This document shows positions 17,583 through 26,487 of a stretch of 64,000 nucleotides of DNA, in pieces. Origin of the DNA: Burkholderiales bacterium (GTDB taxonomy: Bacteria > Pseudomonadota > Gammaproteobacteria > Burkholderiales > Burkholderiaceae_E). Each line of letters starts with the position of its first letter. Position 1 is the stretch's first letter. Where the stretch lies: the NCBI GenBank assembly GCA_947487165.1, contig CANKWX010000006.1:21708-85707 (forward strand), given 5' to 3'. The notes beneath the pieces were generated by a model that had not been told where the DNA came from, did no database searches, and saw nothing but the letters and a program-made list of their open reading frames with translations. Made by a program: the position numbers and the translations under genes.

Positions 17583-17614
17583 CAGGTCGAGGCTTGGCCG
17601 GGGGGCGATGTTTC

Positions 17615-17627
17615 TAAGTGGCTGATT
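17615..17627 (-). promoter_or_regulatory. Near-consensus IHF site, PEP-CTERM gene 2
   Basis: On the minus strand AATCAGCCACTTA matches WATCAANNNNTTR with one difference (G for the last A). Its centre lies 26 bp before the -24 element, against 25 bp for the site before gene 1. Confidence 0.5.
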
Positions 17628-17646
17628 TTGTGATTTATGTCACGGC

Positions 17647-17662
17647 TGGCACTGCGTTTGCT
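17647..17662 (+). promoter_or_regulatory. Sigma-54 (RpoN) -24/-12 promoter, PEP-CTERM gene 2
   Basis: TGGCAC-TGCGT-TTGCT, an exact match to TGGCAC-N5-TTGC(A/T). The ATG at 17705 is 43 bp downstream of the -12 GC and is preceded by GGAG at 17695-17698. Confidence 0.85.
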
Positions 17663-17704
17663 CTGAGCGGACAGGCTTCTCGAAAAACTCAAACGGAGTA
17701 TCAA

Positions 17705-18259
17705 ATGTTCAATCAAGGAATTCTGTCACGTTCGATCGCAGCGATTGGCCTGTCGCTTGCTGCGATGTCGGTTGCGCAAGCCGCCCCCATTTCCGGTTCG
17801 GCGTCCTTTACCGGCTTTGCGACCCCGAATCCTACGGTCCTGACCTGCACCGCAACCCCCTGCTTGGTTACCAACTGGACGGGTCTGGATTTCCCCTCAA
17901 CCAACCCTAATGCTTTTTACTCCGGTACAACTGGATCATTTCTGTCGATCATGGGCGCCTCTGGAACAGCGACCTTTTCTGACACCAGCTTCGCTGCGCC
18001 TGGCCAACTCTTCACCGGTGGTGGCGTGACCTTCACATGGACGACTGTCTCCAAGTCCTACGACGGAACGACCTGGGGTGCTGTGTTTTCGGGCACTGCG
18101 ACCGCTGCAGGCTACGATGCGACGATGATGAAGCTGTCGTTCTCGAGCCAGGGCGCAGGCACCAGCTGGTCGGCTGAAACGATCCCGGTTCCCGGCACCA
18201 TCGCCCTTCTGGGCCTCGGTCTGGCTGGTCTGGGTCTGATCCGCACCCGCCGCGCCTGA
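17705..18259 (+). CDS. PEP-CTERM sorting-domain protein, paralog 2
   Basis: A 184-residue exported protein, the sister of the one at 14983. The signal peptide ends AQA before APISG. The body shares PNPTVLTCTATPC, NWTGLDFPS, NPNAFYSGTTGSF, IMGASG, GGVTF and MKLSFSSQGAGTSWSAET. The C-terminus is IPVPGTIALLGLGLAGLGL then RTRRA, the exosortase sorting signal. The start is ATG 17705 with GGAG 7 bp upstream; a longer in-frame opening to 17618 would destroy the signal peptide and overlap the promoter. It is monocistronic, with its own sigma-54 promoter and terminator. The exosortase itself is not in the window. Function of the body is unknown; matrix, floc or biofilm roles are known for some PEP-CTERM proteins. 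Confidence 0.88.
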   Translation: MFNQGILSRSIAAIGLSLAAMSVAQAAPISGSASFTGFATPNPTVLTCTATPCLVTNWTGLDFPSTNPNAFYSGTTGSFLSIMGASGTATFSDTSFAAPGQLFTGGGVTFTWTTVSKSYDGTTWGAVFSGTATAAGYDATMMKLSFSSQGAGTSWSAETIPVPGTIALLGLGLAGLGLIRTRRA

Positions 18260-18279
18260 TTCACTCAGCGCAGCAAACG

Positions 18280-18305
18280 AAAAAGCCCGCTTCGGCGGGC
18301 TTTTT
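18280..18305. terminator. Strong bidirectional terminator with TTCG loop
   Basis: AAAAAGCCCGC, loop TTCG, GCGGGCTTTTT: an 11-bp perfect stem closed by a stable C(UUCG)G tetraloop and flanked by A- and T-runs. It serves PEP-CTERM gene 2 and the convergent FKBP gene. Confidence 0.92.
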
Positions 18306-18348
18306 CTTTACCTGAACCGCGCTTCGAAACCCGAAGCGCCTGACCCGC

Positions 18349-18702
18349 TCAAACCCCCAGCAGGTCCACCTCGAACAACAGAGTCGCGTTCGGCGGGATC
18401 ACGCCCCCGGCACCGCGTGCGCCATAGCCGAGATCGGCCGGGATGATCAGGCGACGGGTGCCGCCCACGCGCATGCCCTGTACGCCTTCGTCCCAGCCGC
18501 TGATGACCTGCCGCGCGCCGAGGCCGAATTCAAACGGTGATCCACGGTCCTTACTCGAGTCGAACTTGCGGCCGGGGGCGCCGTCGACATACAGCCAGCC
18601 GGTGTAGTGGACCTGCGCGGAACAGCCGGCAGTGGCTAGCGCGCCGTCGCCGACGACGACATCTTCAATCTGCAGACCCGAAGGGGTGGTGGTGTAGGCC
18701 AT
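18349..18702 (-). CDS. FKBP-type peptidyl-prolyl cis-trans isomerase
   Basis: A 117-residue single-domain FKBP that speeds proline isomerisation during protein folding. Seen: VHYTGWLYVDGAPGRKFDSSKDRGSPFEFGLGARQVISGWDEGVQGM and the C-terminal IPADLGYGARGAGGVIPPNATLLFEVDLL, which carry the binding-pocket Tyr, Phe, Asp and Trp positions. There is no signal peptide, so it is cytoplasmic. The start is ATG 18702 with AGGAG just upstream; the longer frame to 18741 adds no recognisable sequence. Confidence 0.94.
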   Translation of the reverse strand: MAYTTTPSGLQIEDVVVGDGALATAGCSAQVHYTGWLYVDGAPGRKFDSSKDRGSPFEFGLGARQVISGWDEGVQGMRVGGTRRLIIPADLGYGARGAGGVIPPNATLLFEVDLLGV

Positions 18703-18794
18703 TTTCTGGGGCTCCTGTGGTTGGCGCGCGCACGATATCACGCTTGCTGCGCGCAGCGTCTGATGGAGTCTGTGCGTGCAACCGTCGGCAACGG

Positions 18795-19205
18795 TCAGCG
18801 CGGCTGGGCGTTCTCGTAGCGCTCGCGCAGTTCGGTCAGTTCGGTCAGTACTGCCAGTGGAAAGCCCTGGCGTCCGGTGCGTGTCTCGAAAGTCAGGCTG
18901 TCAAAAACCTGGCGCATGGCTTGCGGGCTCGACCAGTTGGCGACAAATCTTTCGATCAGATGGGGGAAGTCGCGAGCGGTATGCTCGAGAAGCTTGGCCG
19001 GCAGCATGTCGAGCAGCGCCTGGGCGTCTCGCGACAGTTCCTTGCGTCCAGATCCCGGATTGCGAAGCTCAACCCAGCGAGCGTCAAGCTGCGCATCAGG
19101 TTTCGGGTAGTAAACCTTGACTTCAGGTGCGCTGATACGCAGGGCGCGATCGCCTTTGCCGTTGTCCGCCTCTGAAGCCCATCGCCTGAAAGGATTGAAG
19201 CCCAT
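18795..19205 (-). CDS. Hypothetical protein
   Basis: A 136-residue protein I do not recognise, starting MGFNPFRRWASEADNGKGDRAL. It is polar and probably helical in its second half (SRDAQALLDMLPAKLLEHTARDFPHLIERFVANWSS, AVLTELTELRERYENAQPR), with no signal peptide, membrane segment or metal motif. The frame can be extended to 19289, but the upstream part overlaps the aroA leader and looks non-coding. It is divergent from aroA with 115 bp between. Base composition matches its neighbours. Confidence 0.65.
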   Translation of the reverse strand: MGFNPFRRWASEADNGKGDRALRISAPEVKVYYPKPDAQLDARWVELRNPGSGRKELSRDAQALLDMLPAKLLEHTARDFPHLIERFVANWSSPQAMRQVFDSLTFETRTGRQGFPLAVLTELTELRERYENAQPR

Positions 19206-19320
19206 CCGTACCGCCCTTATCCGCGCTGCCCGCCCTGCTGACTGTGCTGCACCGTGGATACAATCCCCCGCCCAAGCAATCATTCCCAATTTGGCTTCTA
19301 CTGCCCAGGAATCCTGTCAC

Positions 19321-20643
19321 ATGACTGACCACTTCATCGCCCGACCCGCTGCCGTTCTGAGGGGCTCGATCAGGGTGCCCGGTGACAAGTCGATCTCCCA
19401 TCGATCGATCATGCTGGGAGCGATTGCCGACGGCACCACCCGGATTGAAGGATTCCTTGAGGGGGCGGATGCAATTTCAACAATGAATGTATTCCGCGCA
19501 CTAGGGGTCGCTATTGATGGCCCGCTCGATGGTCGGGTTTCGGTGACCGGTGTCGGGCTGCACGGTCTGAAGCAGGCTGCATCAGATCTCGACTGCGGCA
19601 ATTCCGGCACGTCGATGCGTCTGCTCTGTGGTTTGCTGGCCGGCCAGGACTTCGATTCCTGTCTGGTCGGCGACGAGAGTTTGTCCAGGCGCCCGATGAA
19701 GCGCGTCACCGATCCACTCGCCGCCATGGGCGCGAGCATCGGCTCTCTCGAGGGCCGGCCGCCCTTGCGGATCAGCGCCTCCAGCAAGCCCTTGAAGGCC
19801 ATCGACTATGTCATGCCGATCGCCAGCGCTCAGGTGAAGTCGTCGCTGATGCTCGCCGGGCTGTATGCCGAGGGCACCACCCGCGTGACCGAGCCGGCGC
19901 CCACCCGGGATCACACCGAGCGCATGCTGACCGCCTTCGGCGTGACGGTCGAGGTCAATGGGCCGGTCATCAGCCTGAAGGGAGGCCAGCGCCTCAAGGC
20001 CACCCATATCGACGTGCCGGCCGACATCTCCTCGGCGGCCTTCTTCTTGGTGGCGGGTGCGATCGCCCGCGATGCCGATCTCCTGATCCGCCATGTCGGC
20101 GTCAACCCGACCCGCACCGGTGTGATCGATATTCTTCGGCTGATGGGCGCCGATCTGACGCTCGAGAACTCACGCATCGTCGGCGGCGAACCGGTAGCCG
20201 ATCTGCGCATCCGCTCCTCTGTGCTGCGGGGCATCGATGTGCCGCCCGAGCTGGTGCCGCTGGCAATCGACGAATTTCCGGTGCTCTTTGTGGCGGCTGC
20301 CTGTGCAAATGGACGCACTTTGGTCACCGGCGCCGAAGAGTTGCGGGTCAAAGAATCCGACCGGATCGCGGTGATGGCCGAAGGCCTGGCTCGGCTGGGT
20401 ATCGAGGCCACCCCTACGCCGGACGGCATCATCATCGAAGGTCGCGGCAATCAGCCGGCAGTGTTCTCTGGGGGTGAGGTCGATTCGCATGGCGATCATC
20501 GTCCGGCGATGGCCTTTGCGGTTGCCTCGCTGCGTGCCGCCGGCCCGATCACGATTCGCGATACTGTCAACGTGGGGACATCCTTCCCTAATTTCGTTCA
20601 ACTTGCCGCAACAGTTGGTATTGATCTTGAACAACGCGACTGA
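19321..20643 (+). CDS. aroA: 3-phosphoshikimate 1-carboxyvinyltransferase (EPSP synthase), class II-like
   Basis: A 440-residue enzyme of the shikimate pathway, joining shikimate-3-phosphate and phosphoenolpyruvate. Key segments are [94 protein letters not shown] and [14 protein letters not shown]. The four short motifs GDKS, SAQxK, RDHTE and NxTR are those used to define class II enzymes. The sequence recalls the AroA half of the pseudomonad TyrA-AroA fusion, here stand-alone. The start is ATG 19321; the longer frame to 19117 is spurious. cmk starts 4 bp after its stop. Confidence 0.95.
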   Translation: MTDHFIARPAAVLRGSIRVPGDKSISHRSIMLGAIADGTTRIEGFLEGADAISTMNVFRALGVAIDGPLDGRVSVTGVGLHGLKQAASDLDCGNSGTSMRLLCGLLAGQDFDSCLVGDESLSRRPMKRVTDPLAAMGASIGSLEGRPPLRISASSKPLKAIDYVMPIASAQVKSSLMLAGLYAEGTTRVTEPAPTRDHTERMLTAFGVTVEVNGPVISLKGGQRLKATHIDVPADISSAAFFLVAGAIARDADLLIRHVGVNPTRTGVIDILRLMGADLTLENSRIVGGEPVADLRIRSSVLRGIDVPPELVPLAIDEFPVLFVAAACANGRTLVTGAEELRVKESDRIAVMAEGLARLGIEATPTPDGIIIEGRGNQPAVFSGGEVDSHGDHRPAMAFAVASLRAAGPITIRDTVNVGTSFPNFVQLAATVGIDLEQRD

Positions 20644-20647
20644 CGAG

Positions 20648-21358
20648 GTGTCGTTCGAGCGGGGCAAAGACCATGCGTCGCTGGCGGCGCTCGATGCCCG
20701 TCAAGCCCTGGTGCTGACCATCGACGGCCCAACCGCCTCTGGCAAGGGCACGATTGCCCAACGGGTGGCGCAAGTGCTCGGGTTCCACTATCTGGACAGC
20801 GGGGCGCTTTACCGCGTGACCGCGCTGGCGGCGACTCGCGCCGGCGTAAACCTCGACGACGCCGCCGCGATCGCCGCCATCGGTGCGCACCTGCCGGTTC
20901 GCTTTGAATCGGATGGGCGCGTCCTGCTGGCAGGTGATGATGTCAGCGATGTAATCCGCACCGAGCAGGCCGGCCAGAACGCCTCGAGAGTGGCAGTTCA
21001 TCCTGCCTTGCGCGACGCGCTGCTGGCGCTGCAAAGGGGCTTTCAGCACGCGCCGGGTCTGGTCGCCGACGGGCGCGACATGGGCACGGTCGTGTTTCCG
21101 CAGGCGGCGCTCAAGGTCTTTCTGACCGCCACCCCCGAGTCCCGAGCCGATCGCCGGTATAAGCAGTTGATCGAAAAGGGTATTTCTGCTAATCTCATGG
21201 CCCTTTTGCAGGATCTGCAGCAGCGTGATGCGCGCGACCAGTCGCGCGCGGTTGCACCGCTCAAGCCTGCGCAGGGCGCGTACGTGCTCGATTCAACCAG
21301 CCTCGATGTCGACCAGACGGTCGAACAGGTCCTGAATCGCTGGGCGGCGCGCAGGTAG
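20648..21358 (+). CDS. cmk: Cytidylate kinase
   Basis: About 236 residues. It phosphorylates CMP and dCMP. The P-loop [18 protein letters not shown] lies near residue 25, then [17 protein letters not shown], the NMP-binding insert [25 protein letters not shown] (CMP-binding Asp and Arg) and [15 protein letters not shown]. The start is uncertain: GTG 20648 sits 4 bp after the aroA stop, while TTG 20621 or 20627 would overlap aroA. No good ribosome-binding site is visible, so translation is probably coupled to aroA. Confidence 0.94.
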   Translation: MSFERGKDHASLAALDARQALVLTIDGPTASGKGTIAQRVAQVLGFHYLDSGALYRVTALAATRAGVNLDDAAAIAAIGAHLPVRFESDGRVLLAGDDVSDVIRTEQAGQNASRVAVHPALRDALLALQRGFQHAPGLVADGRDMGTVVFPQAALKVFLTATPESRADRRYKQLIEKGISANLMALLQDLQQRDARDQSRAVAPLKPAQGAYVLDSTSLDVDQTVEQVLNRWAARR

Positions 21359-21493
21359 CGATCGTCGCGTCGTCTGGGTCCGTGCCCGGTTGTCGCCCGC
21401 TCGCATTGTCATCAACACCGCCAGATACCGGGGCCTGCTGTCTGTTTGCCGGCAGCCCTTGTGATCAGGCGAGATCCACACTGGAAGTCAATT
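21359..21493 (+). promoter_or_regulatory. rpsA leader region
   Basis: A 135-bp gap between cmk and rpsA. It probably holds an rpsA promoter and the leader used for S1 autoregulation in other bacteria. GGAAG at 21483-21487 stands 6 bp before the TTG start. I could not define a specific structure. Confidence 0.35.
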
Positions 21494-23203
21494 TTGAACA
21501 CAGTTGCCATCCCTGAAACCGAAAGTTTTGCGGCCCTCTTCGAGGAGTCGCTGTCCAAACAGGAAATGCGCCAGGGCGAGGTCATCACCGCCGAAGTCGT
21601 GCGCATCGATCACAACTTCGTGGTCGTCAATGCCAGCCTGAAATCAGAAAGCTTCATCCCGATCGAAGAATTCCACGATGACCGCGGTCAGCTCGATGTC
21701 AACATCGGCGACTTCGTCTCGGTGGCGATCGATTCGCTTGAAAACGGCTACGGCGAAACCCGCCTGTCGCGCGATCGCGCCAAGCGCCTCGCCGCCTGGG
21801 TCAATCTCGAGCGCGCGCTCGACGACGGCGAACTGGTGAGCGGCACCATCACCGGCAAGGTCAAAGGTGGCCTCACGGTTATGACCAACGGTATCCGCGC
21901 CTTCCTGCCGGGCTCGCTGATCGACATGCGTCCGGTGAAAGACACCACGCCCTTCGAGGGCAAGACCATGGACTTCAAGGTCATCAAGCTCGATCGCAAG
22001 CGCAACAACGTTGTGCTGTCGCGTCGTGCGGTGATCGAACTGTCGCAGGGCGAAGAGCGCGCAAAGCTGCTCGAGACGCTGGCCGAAGGTTCGATCGTCA
22101 AGGGCACGGTCAAGAACATCACCGACTACGGCGCCTTCATCGACCTCGGTGGCATCGACGGTCTGCTGCACATCACCGATATGGCCTGGCGCCGCGTGCG
22201 TCACCCCTCCGAGGTGCTCTCGGTCGGCCAGGAAGTCACCGCCAAGGTCCTCAAGTTCGATCAGGAAAAGAACCGCGTCTCGCTCGGCGTCAAGCAGCTC
22301 GGCGACGATCCGTGGGTCGGCATTTCGCGCCGCTACCCCACCGGCACGCGCATGTTCGGCAAGGTCACCAACATCACCGACTACGGCTCCTTCGTCGAGA
22401 TCGAGCCGGGCATCGAGGGTCTGGTGCACGTGTCCGAAATGGACTGGACCAACAAGAACGTCAACCCGGGCAAGGTGGTGGCGCTCGGTGACGAGGTCGA
22501 AGTCATGGTGCTCGAGATCGACGAAGAACGTCGTCGCATTTCGCTCGGCATGAAGCAGTGCAAAGCCAACCCGTGGCAGGAGTTCGCCGACAACCATCGC
22601 AAGGGCGACAAGGTTCAGGGCTCGATCAAGTCGATCACCGACTTTGGCGTGTTCCTGGGTCTGCCCGGTGGCATCGACGGCCTGGTCCATCTGTCTGACC
22701 TGTCCTGGAACAAGACCGGCGAAGAAGCCGTTCGCGATTTCAAGAAGGGCGACGATGTGGGCGCGGTGGTGCTGGCGATCGATGTCGAGCGCGAGCGCAT
22801 TTCACTGGGTATCAAGCAGCTCGACGGCGATCCGTTTACCAACTACGCGGCCGAGCATGAGAAGGGCGCAGTGGTCACCGGCACCGTCAGGAATGTCGAT
22901 GCCAAGGGTGCGGTGGTCGACATCGGCGGCGATATCGAAGCCTATCTGCGTGCTTCCGAGATTTCGCGCGATCGCGTCGAAGATGCCCGCAATCACCTGA
23001 AGGAAGGCGATACCGTCGAGGCCATGATCATCAACGTCGATCGCAAGGCGCGTTCGATCAGTCTGTCGATCAAGGCCAAAGACAATGTCGAGACTGCCGA
23101 AACCATTCAGCGCATGCAGGCTGAATCGGGTGCCGCCACCGGCACCACCAACCTTGGCGCGCTGCTGCGGGCCAAGCTGACCAGCGGCGACGACAAGTCC
23201 TGA
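21494..23203 (+). CDS. rpsA: 30S ribosomal protein S1
   Basis: A 569-residue protein with six successive S1 (OB-fold) RNA-binding domains. Repeats are easy to follow: [60 protein letters not shown] and [20 protein letters not shown], each followed by GLLHITDM or [12 protein letters not shown] strands. S1 unfolds mRNA and places it on the ribosome. The N-terminus [22 protein letters not shown] matches the family. The only sensible start is TTG 21494 (next upstream in-frame codon ATT), giving [12 protein letters not shown]. ihfB follows after a hairpin. Confidence 0.97.
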   Translation: MNTVAIPETESFAALFEESLSKQEMRQGEVITAEVVRIDHNFVVVNASLKSESFIPIEEFHDDRGQLDVNIGDFVSVAIDSLENGYGETRLSRDRAKRLAAWVNLERALDDGELVSGTITGKVKGGLTVMTNGIRAFLPGSLIDMRPVKDTTPFEGKTMDFKVIKLDRKRNNVVLSRRAVIELSQGEERAKLLETLAEGSIVKGTVKNITDYGAFIDLGGIDGLLHITDMAWRRVRHPSEVLSVGQEVTAKVLKFDQEKNRVSLGVKQLGDDPWVGISRRYPTGTRMFGKVTNITDYGSFVEIEPGIEGLVHVSEMDWTNKNVNPGKVVALGDEVEVMVLEIDEERRRISLGMKQCKANPWQEFADNHRKGDKVQGSIKSITDFGVFLGLPGGIDGLVHLSDLSWNKTGEEAVRDFKKGDDVGAVVLAIDVERERISLGIKQLDGDPFTNYAAEHEKGAVVTGTVRNVDAKGAVVDIGGDIEAYLRASEISRDRVEDARNHLKEGDTVEAMIINVDRKARSISLSIKAKDNVETAETIQRMQAESGAATGTTNLGALLRAKLTSGDDKS

Positions 23204-23208
23204 TCAGG

Positions 23209-23240
23209 CCGGGCCGCCCTCGCTGGTGAGGGCGGCCCGG
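23209..23240. terminator. Long GC hairpin after rpsA
   Basis: CCGGGCCGCCCTC and GAGGGCGGCCCGG form a perfect 13-bp stem with a 6-base loop directly after rpsA. There is no T-run, so it may be a partial terminator, an mRNA 3' stabiliser or a processing site that sets the rpsA to ihfB ratio. Confidence 0.6.
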
Positions 23241-23319
23241 GTGCACCAACCGATCCGACCGACTCGCGATGAAGATGCCACCGATACTGGATCTCGACGA
23301 TCAACTGTCCCCCGGGACA

Positions 23320-23622
23320 ATGACCAAGTCGGAACTCATCGCCAGATTGGCTGAGCGTTATCCGCAACTTGTGGCCAAAGACGCCGAGTTCGCGGTCAAG
23401 ACCATCCTTGATGCCATGGCCCGCACGCTGGCCGATGGGCATCGCATCGAAATCCGCGGTTTTGGCAGTTTTGCGCTGTCGCATCGACCACCGCGTGTAG
23501 GCCGCAACCCCAAGTCGGGTGCGCGGGTCGACGTGCCCGAAAAGCGCGTGCCGCATTTCAAGCCCGGCAAGGACCTTCGCGAGCGGGTCGACATCCGCGC
23601 CCGTACCGACGGCGAGTCCTGA
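23320..23622 (+). CDS. ihfB: Integration host factor subunit beta
   Basis: A 100-residue DNA-bending protein of the HU/IHF family, partner of IhfA. Seen: [49 protein letters not shown], then the DNA-intercalating arm [36 protein letters not shown]. The ATG at 23320 matches the family start; the upstream in-frame extension to 23269 is not conserved-looking. IhfB is relevant here because predicted IHF sites lie before the two PEP-CTERM genes. Confidence 0.95.
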   Translation: MTKSELIARLAERYPQLVAKDAEFAVKTILDAMARTLADGHRIEIRGFGSFALSHRPPRVGRNPKSGARVDVPEKRVPHFKPGKDLRERVDIRARTDGES

Positions 23623-23701
23623 TGCGCTTGCGGCGACCCACATTGCGGCATGGCCGCCGTCATTGGCCCAACGAGTCGTTCGGGCACTTGAAGGACCGGG
23701 C

Positions 23702-24013
23702 ATGGGTCTGCTGAGTTGGCTGCTGCGTCTGGCGGTTTTTCTGGTGATGATGGGCTTTGCTCTGTCGAATACCGACACCGCGACTTTGCATTTCTTCGGC
23801 ATTCCGCAGTTCGAATGGCGTGCGCCACTGGTGCTGTTTCTGCTGATTTTCTTTGCAGTCGGCACCCTGCTTGGCGCATTGGCAACCGTGCCGATCGTAT
23901 TGCGACAGCGCCGCGACCTCAACCGGCTGCGACGACTGCAAGCTGCGTCGGTGCCCGATCCGGCCGCCCGGCCTGTCGGCCTGGTGCGCGCCGCCGATGC
24001 CCGCAAACCCTGA
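23702..24013 (+). CDS. lapA: LapA family inner-membrane protein
   Basis: A 103-residue protein with two membrane segments (LLSWLLRLAVFLVMMGFALSN and RAPLVLFLLIFFAVGTLLGAL), then a basic cytoplasmic tail (VLRQRRDLNRLRRL). This is the DUF1049/LapA layout, and its position directly before lapB is the standard order. LapA works with LapB in controlling LPS synthesis. The start is ATG 23702. Confidence 0.9.
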   Translation: MGLLSWLLRLAVFLVMMGFALSNTDTATLHFFGIPQFEWRAPLVLFLLIFFAVGTLLGALATVPIVLRQRRDLNRLRRLQAASVPDPAARPVGLVRAADARKP

Positions 24014-24040
24014 GAGCAGCCCTCACGACAGGCACAGGCG

Positions 24041-25252
24041 ATGCAATTCGAGCTTTGGTGGTTGGGCATCATCCCGCTGTTCTTTGCGCTCGGCTGGTTC
24101 GCTTCGCGAATCGACACCCGGTCGCAGGTGCGCGAATCGGCGCATCTGCCCGATGCCTATTTCAAGGGTCTGAACTTCCTGCTCAATGAGCAGCCCGACA
24201 AGGCGGTCGATGCCTTCGTCGACGTGGTCAAGCTCGACCCCGAAACCGTCGAACTGCACTTTGCACTGGGCAATCTGTTTCGTCGCCGAGGCGAGACCGA
24301 CAGGGCGATTCGCGTCCATCAGAGCCTGCTGTCACGCGCCGACCTGCAGCCTGCGCAGCGCGAGCATGCGCTCTTCGAACTCGGCGCCGACTTCCTGCGT
24401 GCCGGTCTGCTCGATCGGGCCGAAGAGGCGTTCAACGGACTCGAGAAATCCGGCTATGAGAGCGCGGCGCTTGCGCATCGACTCGACATCGCCCAGATGG
24501 TTCGCGACTGGCCGCGGGCCATCGAACTGGCCGAACGCCTGCAGCGCGACGCGGGCGCCGATCAGCGCCGTCTGATCGCGCATCTGCATTGCGAACTTGC
24601 GGAACAGGCGCTCACTGATGAGCGGCTTGAGCCGGCATTGCGGCGAACGACCGCGCGCGAGCAGATCGATCTGGCACTCGAATCCGACCGCCTGCATCCG
24701 AGGCCCTGGCTGATGCGCGGCGAAGTGGCCTTCGATGCCGATGACTGTCAGGCGGCGATCACGGCCTGGACCGAGCTTGCCCGTATCAGCCCTTCGCACC
24801 TCGCGCTGATTGGCGAGCGCTGGTTGCAGGCTCACGATCGGGTTGGGCGACTGGATGTCGGGCTGGTGCGACTCGAGAGCGCGCTTGGCGATCATCCGCC
24901 GGTTGATGCGCTGCGCGCGATTGCCCGCAGCCGCGCGAGCCGGGACGGCCTGCCTGCGGCGATTGCCTGGTTGCGCGATTCGCTGGTGAAAAGTCCGTCG
25001 CTGCTGGGCCTGGAGCAACTGCTCGATCTGCGAAAGCGTGTGCAGGCCGAAGCTGGCATCTCAGCCGACCCTGACGATACCGGCCTGACTGCTACCCTGA
25101 TCGAGCGGCAGACTGCACGGCTTGCCCGCTTTGTCTGCAGTCATTGCGGATTCAAGGCTCGGCGTTTCTACTGGCAATGCCCGGGCTGCAATCACTGGGA
25201 CAGCTATCCGCCTCGGCGCACCGAGGAACTCGAGTCAGAGGGGGCGCCCTGA
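24041..25252 (+). CDS. lapB: Lipopolysaccharide assembly protein LapB (TPR plus rubredoxin-like domain)
   Basis: A 403-residue protein. An N-terminal membrane anchor (WWLGIIPLFFALGWFASRID) is followed by several TPR repeats from about 30 to 330 (AYFKGLNFLLNEQPDKAVDAF, VELHFALGNLFRRRGETDRAIRVHQ). The C-terminal rubredoxin-like metal knuckle is CSHCGFKARRFYWQCPGC (four Cys). LapB links LPS assembly to FtsH-driven turnover of LpxC. Length, anchor and cysteine pairs are all normal. It lies in the lapA-lapB-comEA-ubiA run. Confidence 0.94.
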   Translation: MQFELWWLGIIPLFFALGWFASRIDTRSQVRESAHLPDAYFKGLNFLLNEQPDKAVDAFVDVVKLDPETVELHFALGNLFRRRGETDRAIRVHQSLLSRADLQPAQREHALFELGADFLRAGLLDRAEEAFNGLEKSGYESAALAHRLDIAQMVRDWPRAIELAERLQRDAGADQRRLIAHLHCELAEQALTDERLEPALRRTTAREQIDLALESDRLHPRPWLMRGEVAFDADDCQAAITAWTELARISPSHLALIGERWLQAHDRVGRLDVGLVRLESALGDHPPVDALRAIARSRASRDGLPAAIAWLRDSLVKSPSLLGLEQLLDLRKRVQAEAGISADPDDTGLTATLIERQTARLARFVCSHCGFKARRFYWQCPGCNHWDSYPPRRTEELESEGAP

Positions 25253-25270
25253 GCCGCTTGCCGATTCATC

Positions 25271-25546
25271 ATGATCCCAATCAAAAAAATTTTATTTTTC
25301 GTTTTTTATTTGCTGATGCTCAGTGCCAGCGCGCTGGCGGCGGTCAACGTCAATACTGCCTCTTTCGACGAATTGCAGACGATCTCCGGAATCGGTCCGG
25401 CCACGGCGCAACGAATCGTCGAAGAACGGCGCAAGGGCCCCTTCAAGAGCCTTGACGATCTTCAGGCCAGGGTCAAAGGCATTGGCGAATCGCGAGTCCG
25501 AAAGATGGCCGCGGCCGGTCTCACAGTCGGACGCGTGGCGCCCTGA
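25271..25546 (+). CDS. ComEA-type helix-hairpin-helix protein
   Basis: A 91-residue protein with an N-terminal signal peptide or anchor ([17 protein letters not shown]). A double helix-hairpin-helix DNA-binding unit follows: [40 protein letters not shown] then [13 protein letters not shown]. It matches the short ComEA proteins of betaproteobacteria that bind incoming DNA in the periplasm, consistent with pilT-pilU elsewhere in the window. Its stop overlaps the ubiA start. Confidence 0.9.
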   Translation: MIPIKKILFFVFYLLMLSASALAAVNVNTASFDELQTISGIGPATAQRIVEERRKGPFKSLDDLQARVKGIGESRVRKMAAAGLTVGRVAP

Positions 25547-26430
25547 TGCCCATCATCCCAGCCGTCGAGGCGTCGACACCGCGCTGGATGCTCTATGCCC
25601 GACTGTTGCGCCTGCATCGTCCGATTGGAACCTTGCTGCTGCTGTGGCCCACGCTCTGGGCCCTCTTTATCGCCGCAGACGGCTTGCCGCCGCGCTACGA
25701 GCTCTTTGCGTTCAGCGTTGGCACACTGCTGATGCGATCAGCCGGCTGCGCGATCAATGACTGGGCCGACCGCGATTTTGATCGTCATGTCGAGCGCACT
25801 CGCGACCGTCCGCTGACTGCCGGGCTGATCAGCGCGAACGAAGCGCTCGGGCTGTTCGTAGCCTTGTCGCTGGTCGCGCTGATGCTCGTGCTGCCGATGA
25901 ATCGCCTCACCTGGGCACTGGCGGCGGTGGCAGCATTTCTGGCCGCGAGCTATCCCTTCACCAAGCGATTTTTTGCGCTTCCCCAGGCCTATCTCGGCAT
26001 TGCCTTCGGCTTCGGCATCCCGATGGCCTTTGCGGCCCTGCAGGATGCGGTGCCGGTCACCGCCTGGTTGCTGCTTGCGGCCAATGTCTTCTGGGCAATC
26101 GCCTACGACACCGAGTACGCCATGGTCGATCGTGAAGATGATCTGAAGATCGGCATCCGTACCTCGGCGATCACCTTCGGGCGCTTCGATGTGGCCGCGG
26201 TCATGTTGTCGTATGCCGCCGCGCTCGCGCTGCTGGCGGTGGTGGGGCTGCGTATCGGCGGCGGATGGCTCTATTTTGCCGGGCTGCTCGGCGCAGCCGG
26301 TCTGGCTCTCTATCACTTCGCGCTGATCCGCACCCGCAGTCGCGAGGGGTGCTTCAAGGCCTTCAACCACAACACCTGGTTCGGTGCGGCGGTGTTTGCC
26401 GGCATCGTACTCGACCAGTTGAGTCGCTGA
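25546..26430 (+). CDS. ubiA: 4-hydroxybenzoate polyprenyltransferase
   Basis: A 294-residue membrane enzyme that attaches the polyprenyl tail to 4-hydroxybenzoate in ubiquinone synthesis. Both Asp-rich Mg-diphosphate motifs are present: [15 protein letters not shown] and [18 protein letters not shown]. There are about eight or nine membrane segments, and [19 protein letters not shown] is the usual opening. The first base of its ATG is the last base of the comEA stop. Length is typical. Confidence 0.95.
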   Translation: MPIIPAVEASTPRWMLYARLLRLHRPIGTLLLLWPTLWALFIAADGLPPRYELFAFSVGTLLMRSAGCAINDWADRDFDRHVERTRDRPLTAGLISANEALGLFVALSLVALMLVLPMNRLTWALAAVAAFLAASYPFTKRFFALPQAYLGIAFGFGIPMAFAALQDAVPVTAWLLLAANVFWAIAYDTEYAMVDREDDLKIGIRTSAITFGRFDVAAVMLSYAAALALLAVVGLRIGGGWLYFAGLLGAAGLALYHFALIRTRSREGCFKAFNHNTWFGAAVFAGIVLDQLSR

Positions 26431-26448
26431 TCGGCCTGCGGCCTGGCT

Positions 26449-26487
26449 GCCCGCCTTCATCGCCCGCCTTCATCGCCCGAATTCATC
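26449..26487. repeat. Three tandem 13-bp repeats at the 3' end of proC
   Basis: Two identical units GCCCGCCTTCATC and a third GCCCGAATTCATC lie head to tail across the proC stop codon. Because 13 is not a multiple of three, a change in copy number inside the coding part would alter the C-terminus. Confidence 0.75.
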
